A stretch of 64,000 nt of DNA from Aquilaria yunnanensis (taxonomy: Eukaryota > Streptophyta > Magnoliopsida > Malvales > Thymelaeaceae): contig CM077597.1 of assembly GCA_039654915.1 (NCBI GenBank), forward strand, positions 91,762,001 through 91,826,000. The letters run 5' to 3'. Positions 12,655-23,502 of this stretch are shown here, one piece after another. Below the pieces are notes generated by a model. It made no database searches. It was not told the DNA's origin and saw nothing but the letters and a program-made list of their open reading frames with translations. Position numbers and translations under genes: made by a program. Positions within the stretch are counted from its first letter, which is position 1, and the number at the start of each line of letters is the position of its first letter.

Positions 12655-13375
12655 AATGTAAAGAAACAACTGATATATAAATTAAGGCTTCCGGTATGTA
12701 AAACGAGGGTATTAAAGTGAAAATAATTGGTATGTAAAGAAATAACTAGTATATAATTTAAGATACTCAAAAAGTAAAATGAAGATATTGAAATGAAAGT
12801 AATTGGTATTTAAAGAAATAACTGGTGTATAACTTAAGCTCCCGATATATAAACACAAGGGTACTAGAATGCAAATTTTTTATATGTAAAGAAATAACCG
12901 GCATGTAATTTGACATATTTTTGGTATGTAAAATTATGGTAATGGAATAAAAATAGGTACATACCAAAAGATCTTATTTATATCCCGAATGAGATATTTT
13001 TATATATCGTAGTGTATTTCAAAATAATCAATATATAAAAGAATAACTGATATGTAACTTCGGGTCCTTGATATATGTAAAATGAGGGTATTAGAATGAA
13101 AATAACTAATGTGTAAAAAAATAGTTGGTATGTAATTTAAGGCTTTCGATTTATAAAAATGAGGGTAATGAGATGTAAATTTTTTATATATGAAAAAAAT
13201 ACTTGGTATGTAATTTGATAGGTTCTTAACATGTAAAATGATGGTAATGGAGTGGAAAATAGGTCTATACTAAGATGTCTTATTTATATTCTAAGTAAGT
13301 TACTTTTACATTCTGAGTAGCTGATATGCAATCTAAATTTATTAGTATGTAAAACGAGAATCTTAGAATGAAAGT
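12655..13375. repeat. Degenerate tandem array (unit about 70-100 bp)
   Basis: The phrases GTAAAGAAATAACTGGTAT, GTATGTAATTTAAGGCT and GTAAAAYGAGGGTATTAGAA recur in the same order about seven to eight times with many substitutions and small indels. No open frame is conserved between copies, so this is a decayed minisatellite-type array. Confidence 0.7.
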
Positions 13376-13610
13376 TTTTCAAAAATTATATGCTTGGTCC
13401 TTAGATTTTTCAAAATTTTACAAAATTATCTTTAAAAATTACATATTTAGTCACTAAACTTTTATAAGTTAACAAAATTATCCTTAAAAAATACATATTT
13501 AGTTCCTAAACTTTTCAAAAATTTAAAAAATGGTCCTTCCAAAATTACACAATTAGTCCTTAAGTTTTTGTAAAATGTGTTAATATATCATTAATTTTCA
13601 AAAATGACAT
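13376..13610. repeat. Short tandem array, unit about 60 bp
   Basis: Four diverged copies of a phrase like ATTTAGTCCCTAAACTTTT followed by AAAATTATCCTTAAAAA are seen. Similar 'tagtccctaaactt' text also fills the arms of the long-TIR element at 8556, so this may be a fragment of such an arm. Confidence 0.6.
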
Positions 13611-15269
13611 TTTAGTTATTGTTAAATATAAGGTATTTTATTAAGATAAAATGACATTCTTATGCACAATAATGACAATTTTCAATATTAATATGAAATT
13701 TTTAGATTCATGAACAATAATATTATTCATTAAATCTGACATTTTAATAGTGTTATCTACTATGAATATGACATTTTCATTCAATAATGATGATATCTAA
13801 TTTTTGTGCATCTCTAAATCCTAAATTAAAAAATTTCCTATTATTCTACATACTTCATTTCGTCTCTCATTATTACCTTTTTTTTTCAACATACTATGCG
13901 TTGATTTTCTTTTAAATGATGTTATATATTTGTCCCTCCTATATTTACTAATGATTCTAATTCTCACATCTTGTTCACTTTTAAATTTCCTTTACATTGG
14001 ATTAATGTAGAATCTAAGATTTAAATTACAATTATATTTCACATTATGAACTATATGTATTGTCTAATATTTTTACTAAAGCAATTCTATAGTGGCTTAT
14101 ACATGTTACTCAAACATTTTTTTCACTAATTTGTTATTGTATTGTTCTCATGTGTTATTTTTTTCATTTATATGTTATTATATGATAGTTCATACGTATT
14201 TTGTATTTTCTTACAAATTAATAACATTTTCTTATCATTTTATTAATCTTATTTTTTAATATGTGTTTTATTTTACAATGATCTCCACCTTTTTAACTTT
14301 TCATCTATTTTTTATTAGTATTCAAGATACTCAAATATGTAACAGTATAACCACGTAATGCACTATTTTATTTTCTTATATTTTCTATGTGTTTTTTTAA
14401 ACTAAAGCCTACAAATATATATATATATATATATATATATCACATAACATAATTTTTTTTATTCATGATGCTAATTTTTCCTATTGTTATAAATGTTTAT
14501 ACATTTTTGTATTTATTATTTAACTTTTTAAGCACTTTACATATATGTTACTTGTTTAACATGTTACAATAAGCCATATGGCATCATTTTAATGTTTCTC
14601 TATGGACACATCATTTTCATGCATTTCTACCATAGAATTTTCCGTAACATCTAAGTAATAAAAAAAATAGTTAAGCTACACTTCTACCCAAATGGAACTT
14701 AAGTTGAATTAGAGGGATATTTTTAAAAAGTGACTTAAGGATTCATATACATTTTTTAAGTTTTACACTAATTAAGATAAAAAATTTTGTATCTTGCAAG
14801 CAGTTTTTTCTTTTTTGAAAAAGCATATATGTTTTATGATTTCTTTTTATTTTTTTACGCTAGAAAATAGTGAAAATTTTATAAACACAAGTAAATTTTT
14901 TGGTAAGAAATAAATTGAAAACCTCTAAATAGAATTAAATTTACAAATGACAAAAAAAAAAAAAGAAAATAACCATAATTTTTTTAATTAATATCAATCG
15001 GGTAGCACCTTAATTAATCCATAATTTTGAATTAACATCTGACTAGAGCTTTAACACACTACTGAAATAGAAACCGTCTATATGGAACAAATTTTGCGTA
15101 AAAAGTTCTCAAATTGGCAATAATAGCAACATAGATTCATTACCAAAAAGCTAATGAATATCCCATATATATCATTTTTTTCCCAAACTTGTCGAAAATT
15201 CTGAAAATGGCAAGGAAAAATCCGTGCATGAACGAATTCCAAAGTTCATGTCAGAAAGACAGAAAGCAT
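13611..15269. other. Very AT-rich intergenic DNA with an (AT)n microsatellite
   Basis: No gene was recognised. An (AT)n run of about 12 units lies at 14416-14440. The rest is AT-rich unique-looking DNA up to the promoter of the protease copy. Confidence 0.55.
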
Positions 15270-15277
15270 TATAAATA
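15270..15277 (+). promoter_or_regulatory. Probable TATA box of the aspartic protease copy
   Basis: TATAAATA lies about 45 bp before the ATG at 15323, in the correct orientation for the protease reading frame. Confidence 0.55.
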
Positions 15278-15322
15278 TTCTAGACAAAATTTAACTTTCT
15301 TCATCAGCAAGTCATCCAAAAA

Positions 15323-17481
15323 ATGGTGATCAAAAGAGTAGCAAACCTTCTCTGTCTCCTAATACTTTCCCAGTTCCAACCTTCTACTTCAAAACCCAGT
15401 CTCAGTTTTAGTCTCAAACTCATCCCAAGTTACTCCCTACACTTCCCTTTCTTCTCGCTCTATCTCACCCACCACGAACGTCTCGACCGGATGATCAAAT
15501 CCTCTATGGACCAACTCGAAACTCTTTCTTGGGCTTCAAAACGATCCGTCTAACGATGTTGCAACAGTAATTCTACTTTGCAGTCGAAGTGAAACTGGGC
15601 AGGGATCTTGTCTCCGTTTTGCTGTACATGGACACCGGTGGCAGGCTTACTTGGACACAGTGTGAGCCCTGCATCAATTGCTTCCAGCAAAGGATCCCCC
15701 AAATACTCACAAGATGCCTCTTCCACCTATCACCCTTTTCCCTACAGCCACCTTTTTTGCCAGGGCCCCGACTGTCGCTACGACTGCATCATCGACGCTT
15801 GTCACTATAACATCGGCTACATCCAGGGGTGTAGCTTCTTAGGGTCGGGAGGGGGCAGACGCCCCCCCCTAGAATTTTAAAAATTTTTATTGGCTTGTCA
15901 GATATGTGATAAAATTGTAGAAAAACTAAAGTCAGGTACCTATCTGTAAGTTTTTTAATTAATAAGGGGCTCTATTATATTTTATCATTTTAAGGTTTCA
16001 CTCATTTTCTTATTGAGTAAATTGCCTGATAGTCCATAATTTTTAATTATTATTTCATTTAAGTCCCTATCCTATTAAACATTCTGTTTTGATTCCAAAT
16101 GTATTAAAAACATTTCATTTTAGTTCTAAATCTATTCAAAATGTTTCATTTTGGTTCCATTGCATGAAATATGGCAACTCAAAGTATTTGTCTAATAACA
16201 ATTTTTTAGATCATAATTTGAATTGTCCGGTAAGTGTTATATAATAAATTTAATTTGTATAATAATTTTTTTATAATTAATAAAAAATTCAAATAACCAT
16301 TTTTACTCTATAAATTGAACTTACTTCATTCACACAAAAAAACTATAAAATTTAAATTGAAGTTTTCAGTTGAACTTAATTATTGTAAATTTTTGAATTC
16401 CATGTATCTATATATGTAAACTGTCTATTGAATTTTGAGTTATAAGCTTTTGAAATAAATTTAATTATTATAAACTTTCAAATTTCATTTATCTATATAT
16501 AATATTATTTAGTGTTTTATATTATTGATTGTAAATTTATACATGATAACAACCCACCCATGCCAAGGCCCCACCCTCACATTCTTAAGCTGAATTTCTG
16601 GCTACACTCCTGATTACATTGATGGTTCAAGAACAAAAGGTATTGCTTCTCTGGAGAACTTCTTCCTCCAACTCAACCGTTTGACTGCTATAGTGGTCAA
16701 CGATGTCATCTTCGGATGCTCCAAGGAAAACACCAATTTCCCTTTCGGCGGCCGGCGCAGCGGCCTCTCTGGAATCCTAGGTCTGAGCCGGTCACCGGAC
16801 TCGTTGGTGACCTAACTGGAAGATCAAATCAGCGGCCGATTATACTACTGTATGGCCCCTTTCGGGGAGCTGCTCAGGGACCTCGGCGCTTTAAGATTCG
16901 GCGACGACATCCCCCAGTCTCAGGGCAAAACAACAAACTTCATCGCTCCTCCCGCAACCAGCTCCCGCTGGTCCGAGCACTACTATTACCTGAACCTACA
17001 AGACATCAGCGTCGCCAGACGCTCGCTCGGCTCCACCGAGGACACGTTTCGCGTCCGGGACGACGGAAGCGGCGGCTGCTTCATTGATTCCGGCACCCTG
17101 ATTACCCGGATGGACGAGAACGGCAACGGGGCCAACATTTACCGGGCCGTGTTGGGGCGGTTCCAGGAGTATTACGACTCCATTAATTTTCAGCGTGTCG
17201 GCGCCGTGCCGCAAGGGCTCGAGCTCTGCTACGAGCGGCCGCCGGATTTCGATAATTTCGCTACCTTGTCGTACCGGTTCGAGCACTCTGAGTTCACCGT
17301 CGACGGCAAGTACGTGCATTATTTTAGCACCGACGGAAGTTACTTCTGCGTTGCTTTGGGGCCAGGGAGTGGGAAGACGATAATCGGAGCTTGGCATCAA
17401 CCAAACCTTCGCTTCACCTACGATATGCGTGCTAATGAACTTCATTACGCTCCTGAAAATTGTATTGACGATATCTTTTGA
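15323..17481 (+). pseudogene. Nepenthesin-type aspartic protease (A1 family), disabled
   Basis: The 5' part encodes a hydrophobic start (MVIKRVANLLCLLILSQF, signal-peptide-like) and the prodomain text LTHHERLDRMIK. Next comes the first active-site block MDTGGRLTWTQC, where the family usually has D-T-G-S, then the Cys-rich segment CEPCINC. The 3' part carries IFGCS, SGLSGILGLSRSPDSLV, the second active-site block CFIDSGTLITRM, and a normal end at 17479-17481. Damage seen: a stop at 15551-15553 followed by a frame change before EVKLG, a one-base frameshift near 15690, a hAT insertion at 15824-16612, and an in-frame TAA near 16830 in the text SLVT*LEDQ. Without these it would be an intronless gene of about 430-450 residues, normal for plant nepenthesin-like proteases. 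Peptide hydrolysis in wall or vacuole is the family role, not shown here. Confidence 0.85.
15824..16612. mobile_element. Non-autonomous hAT element inside the protease pseudogene
   Basis: The ends CAGGGGTGTAGC and GGCTACACTCCTG are inverted copies. The flanks GCTACATC (15816-15823) and ATTACATT (16613-16620) share the TACAT core, consistent with an aged 8-bp duplication. Protease coding text stops at HYNIGY on the left and resumes with DGSRTKG just to the right, so the borders are supported by the host gene. The 789-bp interior is AT-rich and non-coding. Confidence 0.8.
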
Positions 17482-17570
17482 CGGCCGTTTTGTTTTATTT
17501 TCCCATTTTGTGGGAGCTTGTTTGCCAATAACTTGTGTAGATTTTTAAAGTTTTATGGAGTTATAAGGTA

Positions 17571-17784
17571 ATCTCTTCGTCTCATTTTTATTTTACCATT
17601 TCAAATTATGAAGTTATTTTTTTATTAAATTTGTTCTTTACAATGTTCTTGCACGAAATTCATGGATTATAAAGTATGGGTAAAATTAAAAAATATTTCT
17701 ATTTTAAGAAATGAAACAATGGTTTTGGATTGTCACTAAACCAAAAAAAAAAGTAAAAAAAATAAAAGTGGGATAAATGGAGTA
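17571..17784. mobile_element. Stowaway-like MITE (Tc1/Mariner)
   Basis: The left end CTCTTCGTCTCATTTTTATT and the inverted right end (CTCCATTTATCCCACTTTTA) match imperfectly, the element is bounded by TA, and its length is about 215 bp. This fits plant Stowaway elements, which begin CTCCCTCCGT. It lies 90 bp past the protease stop codon. Confidence 0.6.
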
Positions 17785-17787
17785 TAA

Positions 17788-18193
17788 TTAGAGTGTAATT
17801 AATGCGCTTAATGAAATTTGCATAAAAAAAAAAAGCTCGTTAAAATTAAAGTTTTTACTAAATGTTTTATATTTTTAATTAACTTTTTAAAAAATTTTCA
17901 CTAACATAGAATCTAATAGAACAAATCATCCTCTACTCTTGATATGACCAAGGTGTTGGGTCATGTGTGGATATGAGAGAAATTTAAAATTTAGAGTGTA
18001 ATTAATGCGCTTAATGAAATTTGCATAAAAAAAAAAAGCTCGTTAAAATTAAAGTTTTTACTAAATGTTTTATATTTTTAATTAACTTTTTAAAAAATTT
18101 TCACTAACATAGAATCTAATAGAACAAATCATCCTCTACTCTTGATATGACCAAGGTGTTGGGTCATGTGTGGATATGAGAGAAATTTAAAAT
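17788..18193. repeat. 203-bp direct tandem duplication, copies apparently identical
   Basis: Copies at 17788-17990 and 17991-18193 read the same by eye over their whole length (from TTAGAGTGTAATTAATGCGC to GAGAGAAATTTAAAAT). The first copy begins next to the end of the Stowaway-like MITE. The absence of visible differences implies a recent event or an assembly artefact. Confidence 0.85.
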
Positions 18194-18471
18194 TCAAACT
18201 CTGATCTTTTGTAAGTTTATCAGCTTCAACATTCCTCTATCATACCACAAAAAAAGTTGTTTTGATTACCATTTTTATCTCAAAAAACCTAGCATGACCA
18301 TTTTTCTAACTTATAATAATAATATATCCTTTTCCGTATACTGTTTCTAAAAAAATAAAACAAATTAATAAGGGAGGGCAATTTCAAGCACAAACACAGA
18401 ATTAATTTAATATTCTTGTCACCACAGCCACCACCATAAATCTAGCTAGCTCCAATTTTCTTCCTCATAAA

Positions 18472-19575
18472 ATGGTGATCAAAACTAGAGGTGATCGTTC
18501 GGTTTTTTCGATTAAAACCGAATCAAAATTTTTGGTTTTTGGTTTTTTATAATAATAAACCGAATTAACCGAATAGAAGAATGGAATCGGAGTAAAATAT
18601 AACCGAATTTTTTAGTTCGGTTCGGTTTTAACCCAAAATAACTAAAATACTAACTCTGATTTTCTGCTCCAGTGAATAAAATGTAAACTTTAGTATTTGT
18701 GTACCTTGTTAAACTATTTAAAGAGAAATAGAGGATCAATTTGGGGTTTAGCTAAGATTTGTTATTTGCAAATCTCTGACTGCGATTATCAGTTCCGGCG
18801 GCGGCATGACCAGATAATGCTTGAGCCCTCCAATCGCAGCATACATCAAAGTCTTCTTCTCCTTGGTCGGTGCCGGCGTTTTCTTGTCAAAGTCGTCTCG
18901 ATTTAGGAGCAGAAGACTGACAGCAGGGGTGAGGATGGAAGCGAGGTTCGATGGTGGGGGAGAGGGTGCTGGGGAGTGGAGGGCAAGAGCAAACGGCGGG
19001 GGCTAGGGCAGAGGCGAGGTCAGACGGCGGGGGCAAATGGGGAGGCGAGTGGAGGGTGAGGGCAGATAGCAGGAGTAAGGGCGGAGGTGAGGCCGAAGGA
19101 CTGAATCGAGCGATGGCAAAGGAGGATGATCTTGTGATGGAAAACCCCCAAAGGAAGCCATCAATCTTCTATCTACCTTTCATTCAAATCCTCATCTTTT
19201 TAAACCTGTCATCTAGCCCATCAAAAACTCAAATATGACATAAAGAAATTTCAGTTTTTTTGGTTACTAAAATAACCGACACTCATAACCAAAACCGATA
19301 TTCTTTCTATTCGGTTTCAACCAAAACCGAACCAAAAAACTGAATTTCTAAATTTTTTTGGTTTTTCAGTTTTTTCGGTTTTATCTGAATAATGATCACT
19401 CCTAATCAAAACTGTAGCAAAAACTTTTCCTCCTCCTTTTTCACTACCCCAATTGCCAAGCTAGCGCTTTTCAAGACCAGACTTCCCTTTCCTTCTCCCT
19501 TCAAATCTCAGCCACCAAGAACGCCTCCACCGAATGATAAAATATCTTCCATACACCAAACTCAATCGGAATGAT
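18472..19575 (+). pseudogene. Second aspartic protease copy, N-terminal fragment only
   Basis: ATGGTGATCAAAAC at 18472 matches the start of the copy at 15323. After the hAT insertion (18486-19404) and one target-site copy, the reading continues as TGTAGCAAAAACTTTTCC and later SHQERLHRMIK, parallel to THHERLDRMIK in the first copy. An in-frame TAG occurs in between (PSLPQLPS*-type context near 19464). Similarity fades after about 19570, before either catalytic aspartate, so this is a truncated duplicate that never reaches the active-site region. Confidence 0.8.
18486..19404. mobile_element. Non-autonomous hAT element with exact 8-bp TSD and GC-rich cargo
   Basis: The ends are TAGAGGTGATCGTTCGG and (inverted) TAGGAGTGATCATTATTC, with AAAACCGAA-rich arms. 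The same octamer ATCAAAAC flanks both sides (18478-18485 and 19405-19412). The interior 18740-19150 is much more GC-rich than the arms. It holds Gly/Ala/Arg-rich repeats and an open minus-strand stretch (about 18760-18900) reading EKKTLMYAAIGGLKHYLV, which looks like captured coding sequence of unknown origin. No transposase is present. Confidence 0.9.
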
Positions 19576-20020
19576 CTGTCCTGGAATTCCTTACTCTCTG
19601 GCACTAGGAACTCCCCTCGTCCTCACTCTATATTGTGTCCAAGTTGTATCGGCTAGAGGTATTAAATCGGATACAATGCAGACTATAAGATGCTTTCTTA
19701 ATGTATCAAATCGGATTCACATTCCAACAGTTAATTTACTAATCTTTTGAGATACCATCTCCCTCTCATATCTATTGAACCATTTAATTTAACACGAAAC
19801 TTATGAAAGTGAAAAAAAGTTTTTAGTTTTGTCATTAACTTGTTTTCACATAAATAAAAAATATTGGAAGAAATGAATATGGAAATGATAGTTTAAATAA
19901 TAATATATATAGTAAAATAATTTACTAATTACAAAAAAATGTATAACTGGTCAAAATATAATATGTTGTAATAGTTTTGAAACAAATGAAGTATCTAGGT
20001 ATGGTAAGTTGATTATATTA
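19576..20020. other. Intergenic, nothing recognised
   Basis: The sequence past the truncated protease duplicate shows no further similarity to it that I can see and no open frame worth calling. Confidence 0.45.
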
Positions 20021-20266
20021 TACTTTATCCGTTTCACAGAAAGTTGGTCATTTTACCCTTTTTTTTACTAAAGTTTAACTTAAATATATTCATATTAATT
20101 TGTATTGTAAAATTTTTTTAAAATATATATTTATAAACTAGAGTCTTTAAGGTACTATTTTCATGTTAAAGTTTATATTTTAATAAAAAAATTTTAAAAG
20201 AAAAAAAATCATGAATTAATTGCTGTGAATTGTAAAGATGACAAATTTTGCGAAACGTAGGTAGTA
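20021..20266. mobile_element. Stowaway-like MITE
   Basis: The left end TACTTTATCCGTTTCACAGA and the inverted right end (TACTACCTACGTTTCGCAAA) match imperfectly with the Stowaway CTCCGTTTC-like core and TA borders. It is about 246 bp, AT-rich and non-coding. Confidence 0.7.
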
Positions 20267-20885
20267 CAAGATATAGGCGGCATATAGATCAAAATAGCCC
20301 TCCAACTTTCCCAAATATGATTATCTACTCAATGAAGTTTTTATTGTGCTTATATGCTCACCAAAATTTTAAAATTATGCTTATTATTTGTTGACACCCA
20401 ATTTCGTCCGACCATAAAAAATTTTAAAAGAAATTAAATAAAAAAAATTAAATAAAAAAAATTATTATTATTATTATTATTATTATTACTAAAAATTTTA
20501 ATTAGTTTAAAATACATTTTTTTTTTGTGAAGATTTGATTTAAAATGATATATGTGTGTATTTGAAAGAAAAAAAGAAAACTCCAAAAAAATTGCAAAAT
20601 TTAAAAGTTTGAGGTAAAAATGACAACATTAAGAAGTTTCGGGAAAAATTGACAAAATTCTGAAAGTTCCAGGAGCATTTGGTAGTTTGTCACATAAAAT
20701 TTTGGGCCTGCCGACGTTTCTGGCGCAAATTGACAGAAAACGACAAAATTGTCAAAATTAGAAGCTTGAGGAACTTATCCAGAGGTTGAGAGACGTAAAG
20801 GACTAAAATTGTCATTTTACCAATTTAAAAGATAAGTTTGAAATTTTTATTAATTTATCCATCAACAGTTCAACCAAACTTCCTC

Positions 20886-20894
20886 TATAAATAG
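20886..20894 (+). promoter_or_regulatory. TATA box of the Ogre/Tat-like LTR
   Basis: TATAAATAG lies about 500 bp into the LTR in the sense orientation, where the U3/R border would be expected. Confidence 0.5.
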
Positions 20895-21890
20895 CCCCCC
20901 AAATTTTGTGCTGAACACAGAAAAAAATAGAGGAAAAGCTTAGAGCTCCGTTTTAGAAAAAGAAAAAATTACAGCTAAAAGTCCCTGGCTCTCCTCCCTT
21001 TTCCCAGAAAAGGCTAAAACTTCCATCTGTTTACATAAACACCATCTTCTTCCTCTTGCTGCCAATTTTTTTTCCCATCCACCGTCGCCGTTTCCAGTTT
21101 TTTTTTTTTTCGCGTTTTTCGTCCCAGGAAATTCAAAAATTTTAACTTTCAGGTAAAACTCATCTTTAGTCCTTTATCTTTTCAATTTCTTTCTCTTTGG
21201 TTACTAACCTTTTATTTTATTCTTGCAGAAAGAAAAAAACTAATTACTAACTCTTTTAATCTTTATTTGTTTATTTATTATTTATTGTTGTTATTATTGC
21301 TAACTTGTTATTCTTGTTATTATTGTTACTAACTTACTAACCTTTTATTATTGTTATAATTGTTACTAACTTACTAACTTACTAACCTTTTATTTTTATT
21401 ATTGTTATTAACAACTAACTTTACTAACTTTGCGAATTTTTATTATTGTTGCTATTATTATTGTGTTATTAAAGTGGATGGCCAAAAAAGCCCACTTTAT
21501 TATTATTAATTGTCTATTTTTTTTTGTGATTAAATTTATTTCACTTTTAATTTTTATAAAAATAATAATAATAATAAAAAGAAAGAAGAATTTTATGTAT
21601 AATTATTAAGGCTAATAAAAATCATTTTTTAAAAAAAGCTAATTATCTTTTATTATTTTGGAATACATGTTTTTTTATTATTTAACTTTTTATTCCTTTT
21701 ATTAAAATTAAATAAACATAAGTAAATAATCACAAAACAAAAATAAAAAAATACAAATCATTTCTTTTTAAATATATCTTTACAAGTATCAATAATTAAT
21801 AATAAAAATCCAATAAAATTATGATTAAGTTTAATAATTAATTAAATAATTAAAAATTAAAATTTAATAAAAATTAAACTCCATGTCCAA

Positions 21891-22877
21891 ATGATCCGCC
21901 AGGATCTAATGGTTTGGAGAATAAAATTTTTTTAAAAAAATATAAAAATATAAAATTAATTTTAATAGTTATTTTTTATTCAGTAAAAATAATAAAAATT
22001 AAAACAAAATCTTTCTTTGATAAAAGAAGCATATGAAAAATCAAAACTTTTCTTTTATGTTTAAAATATACATATAAATTTTTGGTTTTCTTTATTAAAT
22101 AAATAAAATCTTAATTAAATAATTACTTTTGGTTAATCTTTTATTCAAAATAAATTATATAAATATCAAGACTTTTTCTTTTATTTTTAATATACATATA
22201 AATCCTTAGTTTTTTTTAATAAAATCTTGATTAAATAATTACTTTTTGATTATTCTTTTATCAAATAAATAGAATAAACATAAAATAAATGTCAACTCTT
22301 TAATTTCTTTAAATATTTTTTATATTAAATATTTAAAAATTACTTTTTGATTCTTTTATAAATTGAGTAATTATTTAAATAATAAATATCTTTCATTAAA
22401 CAAATAATCTTTCAAAACAAAACTAAAAGAAAAAAAAGTAAAATAAAAGAAAAGAAAAGAAAGAAAAGAAAAGAAAGAAAAGAAAGAAAAGTAAAAGAAA
22501 GAAAAAAAGAACAAGCAAAAGAATAAACAAAAATTGAAAAATAAAAAAACAAAAGAAAAATATAAAATATAAAAAAAAAAAGGAAATGAATAAATTTTTT
22601 TAGTTAACATTAAAAGATCCTTAACAATTAATTTCATAATTAAATAATTAACAAATAAATTAAATTAATTTCCATATCCGGATGATCCGGCAGGATCTAC
22701 GGTTTGGAAAATATCAAACTTTTAAAATAAATAAATTAAATAAAAAGATAAAAATCCATATTTTTACGATATAGATTAAAATTTTGTCAAATTCCGTGTC
22801 CGGGTGACTCGGCAGAGTCCATGGTTCGGAGTTAAATCTTCCGTGTCCGGATGACTCGGCAGAGTCCATGGTTCGGA
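21891..22877 (+). repeat. Four dispersed copies of a 30-38-bp motif inside the LTR
   Basis: Copies lie at 21891-21919, 22672-22709, 22793-22830 and 22841-22877. The shared text is like TCCGGATGAYYCGGCAGRRT followed by GGTTYGGA. The last two are almost adjacent and nearly identical. The motif is GC-rich in an AT-rich LTR. Confidence 0.75.
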
Positions 22878-23118
22878 AGTATCAAATTTTATCCGAATTA
22901 ATTACCAAAAATCCACATCCAATTAAATAATTTCAGTTGAAATTTATGTGTTGAAAATTAACTGAATTTTTTTAAAAGCAAAGCAAAACAAAAATTAAAA
23001 TCAACTAAGGTGCCAATTTTGGGCGCTATAACAAAGTTGTTTTAGCGTAACCGTACTCCCGATCCCCGAACTCTCGCAGACCAATTTTAAGGTGACCAAT
23101 CGACCTAGGTAAACAGAT

Positions 23119-23132
23119 TGGTGGCGACTCCC
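23119..23132 (+). other. Primer binding site (tRNA-Arg type) after the LTR
   Basis: TTGGTGGCGACTCC follows the LTR end by three bases. TGGCGACTCC is the tRNA-Arg complementary primer site known from Ogre elements. It fixes the orientation (+) and shows that the LTR to the left is a 5' LTR. Confidence 0.6.
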
Positions 23133-23274
23133 GAAAACCCGACGTTGCCACATTATTAAGCAAGTTTGTGACTCATTTTGGATCAAAAGAGTAGTTTTCA
23201 TAAAAAATATGAAAACTCTCAAAGAAAGCAAAATAGAATTAATGAATATTGATAATCTTTTACTCTTAGAAACT

Positions 23275-23502
23275 ACTACGTCTATCCCAAATTATTTACA
23301 CCACTTCAAATTTTTTTACTTAAGTTTGACTTAAATTTATTTATATTAATATTTGCTAAATAGTTTTTAAAAAATATTTTAACAAACTCTAAGTATTCAA
23401 ATTCCTAAATATAAATTTTTTAAATTTTTTTAACAATTATTAATATAAATAAATATAAGTCAAACTTAAGTAAAAAAACTAAAATTGTGCGAAGAGTTTT
23501 TA
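23275..23502. mobile_element. Stowaway-like MITE
   Basis: The left arm TTTTTTTACTTAAGTTTGAC and the inverted right arm carry the same text (inverted TTTACTTAAGTTTGACTTAT), with central AT-rich DNA and imperfect outer ends around CTATCCCAAATTATTTACAC. It is about 228 bp and non-coding. Confidence 0.6.

Larger units (their letters stand above)
20389..23115 (+). mobile_element. Long LTR of a Ty3/gypsy element, Ogre/Tat type
   Basis: The block begins TGTTGACACCCAATTTCGTC, which I recognise as an Ogre/Tat-style LTR start, and ends ...GTAAACA just before a primer binding site. A promoter-like TATAAATAG lies at 20886-20894. Length is about 2.7 kb, which suits this lineage. Only this LTR and a few bases of leader remain; no gag or pol follows and no second LTR is in the window. 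Long TTATTG-rich (21250-21480) and AAAGA-rich (22440-22580) low-complexity stretches fill the middle. Confidence 0.7.

Noticed and set aside
16996..17445. Minus-strand frame over the protease 3' half
   Set aside because: Shadow of the GC-rich protease coding strand; the plus strand carries the recognisable active-site motif.
21250..21480. Possible CRISPR-like or spaced repeat pattern (TTACTAACTTAC)
   Set aside because: The repeats are short, contiguous and irregular; this is microsatellite-like DNA in a plant LTR.
22371..22637. Phe-rich frame within the Ogre/Tat-like LTR
   Set aside because: Translation of an AAAGA-rich purine tract.
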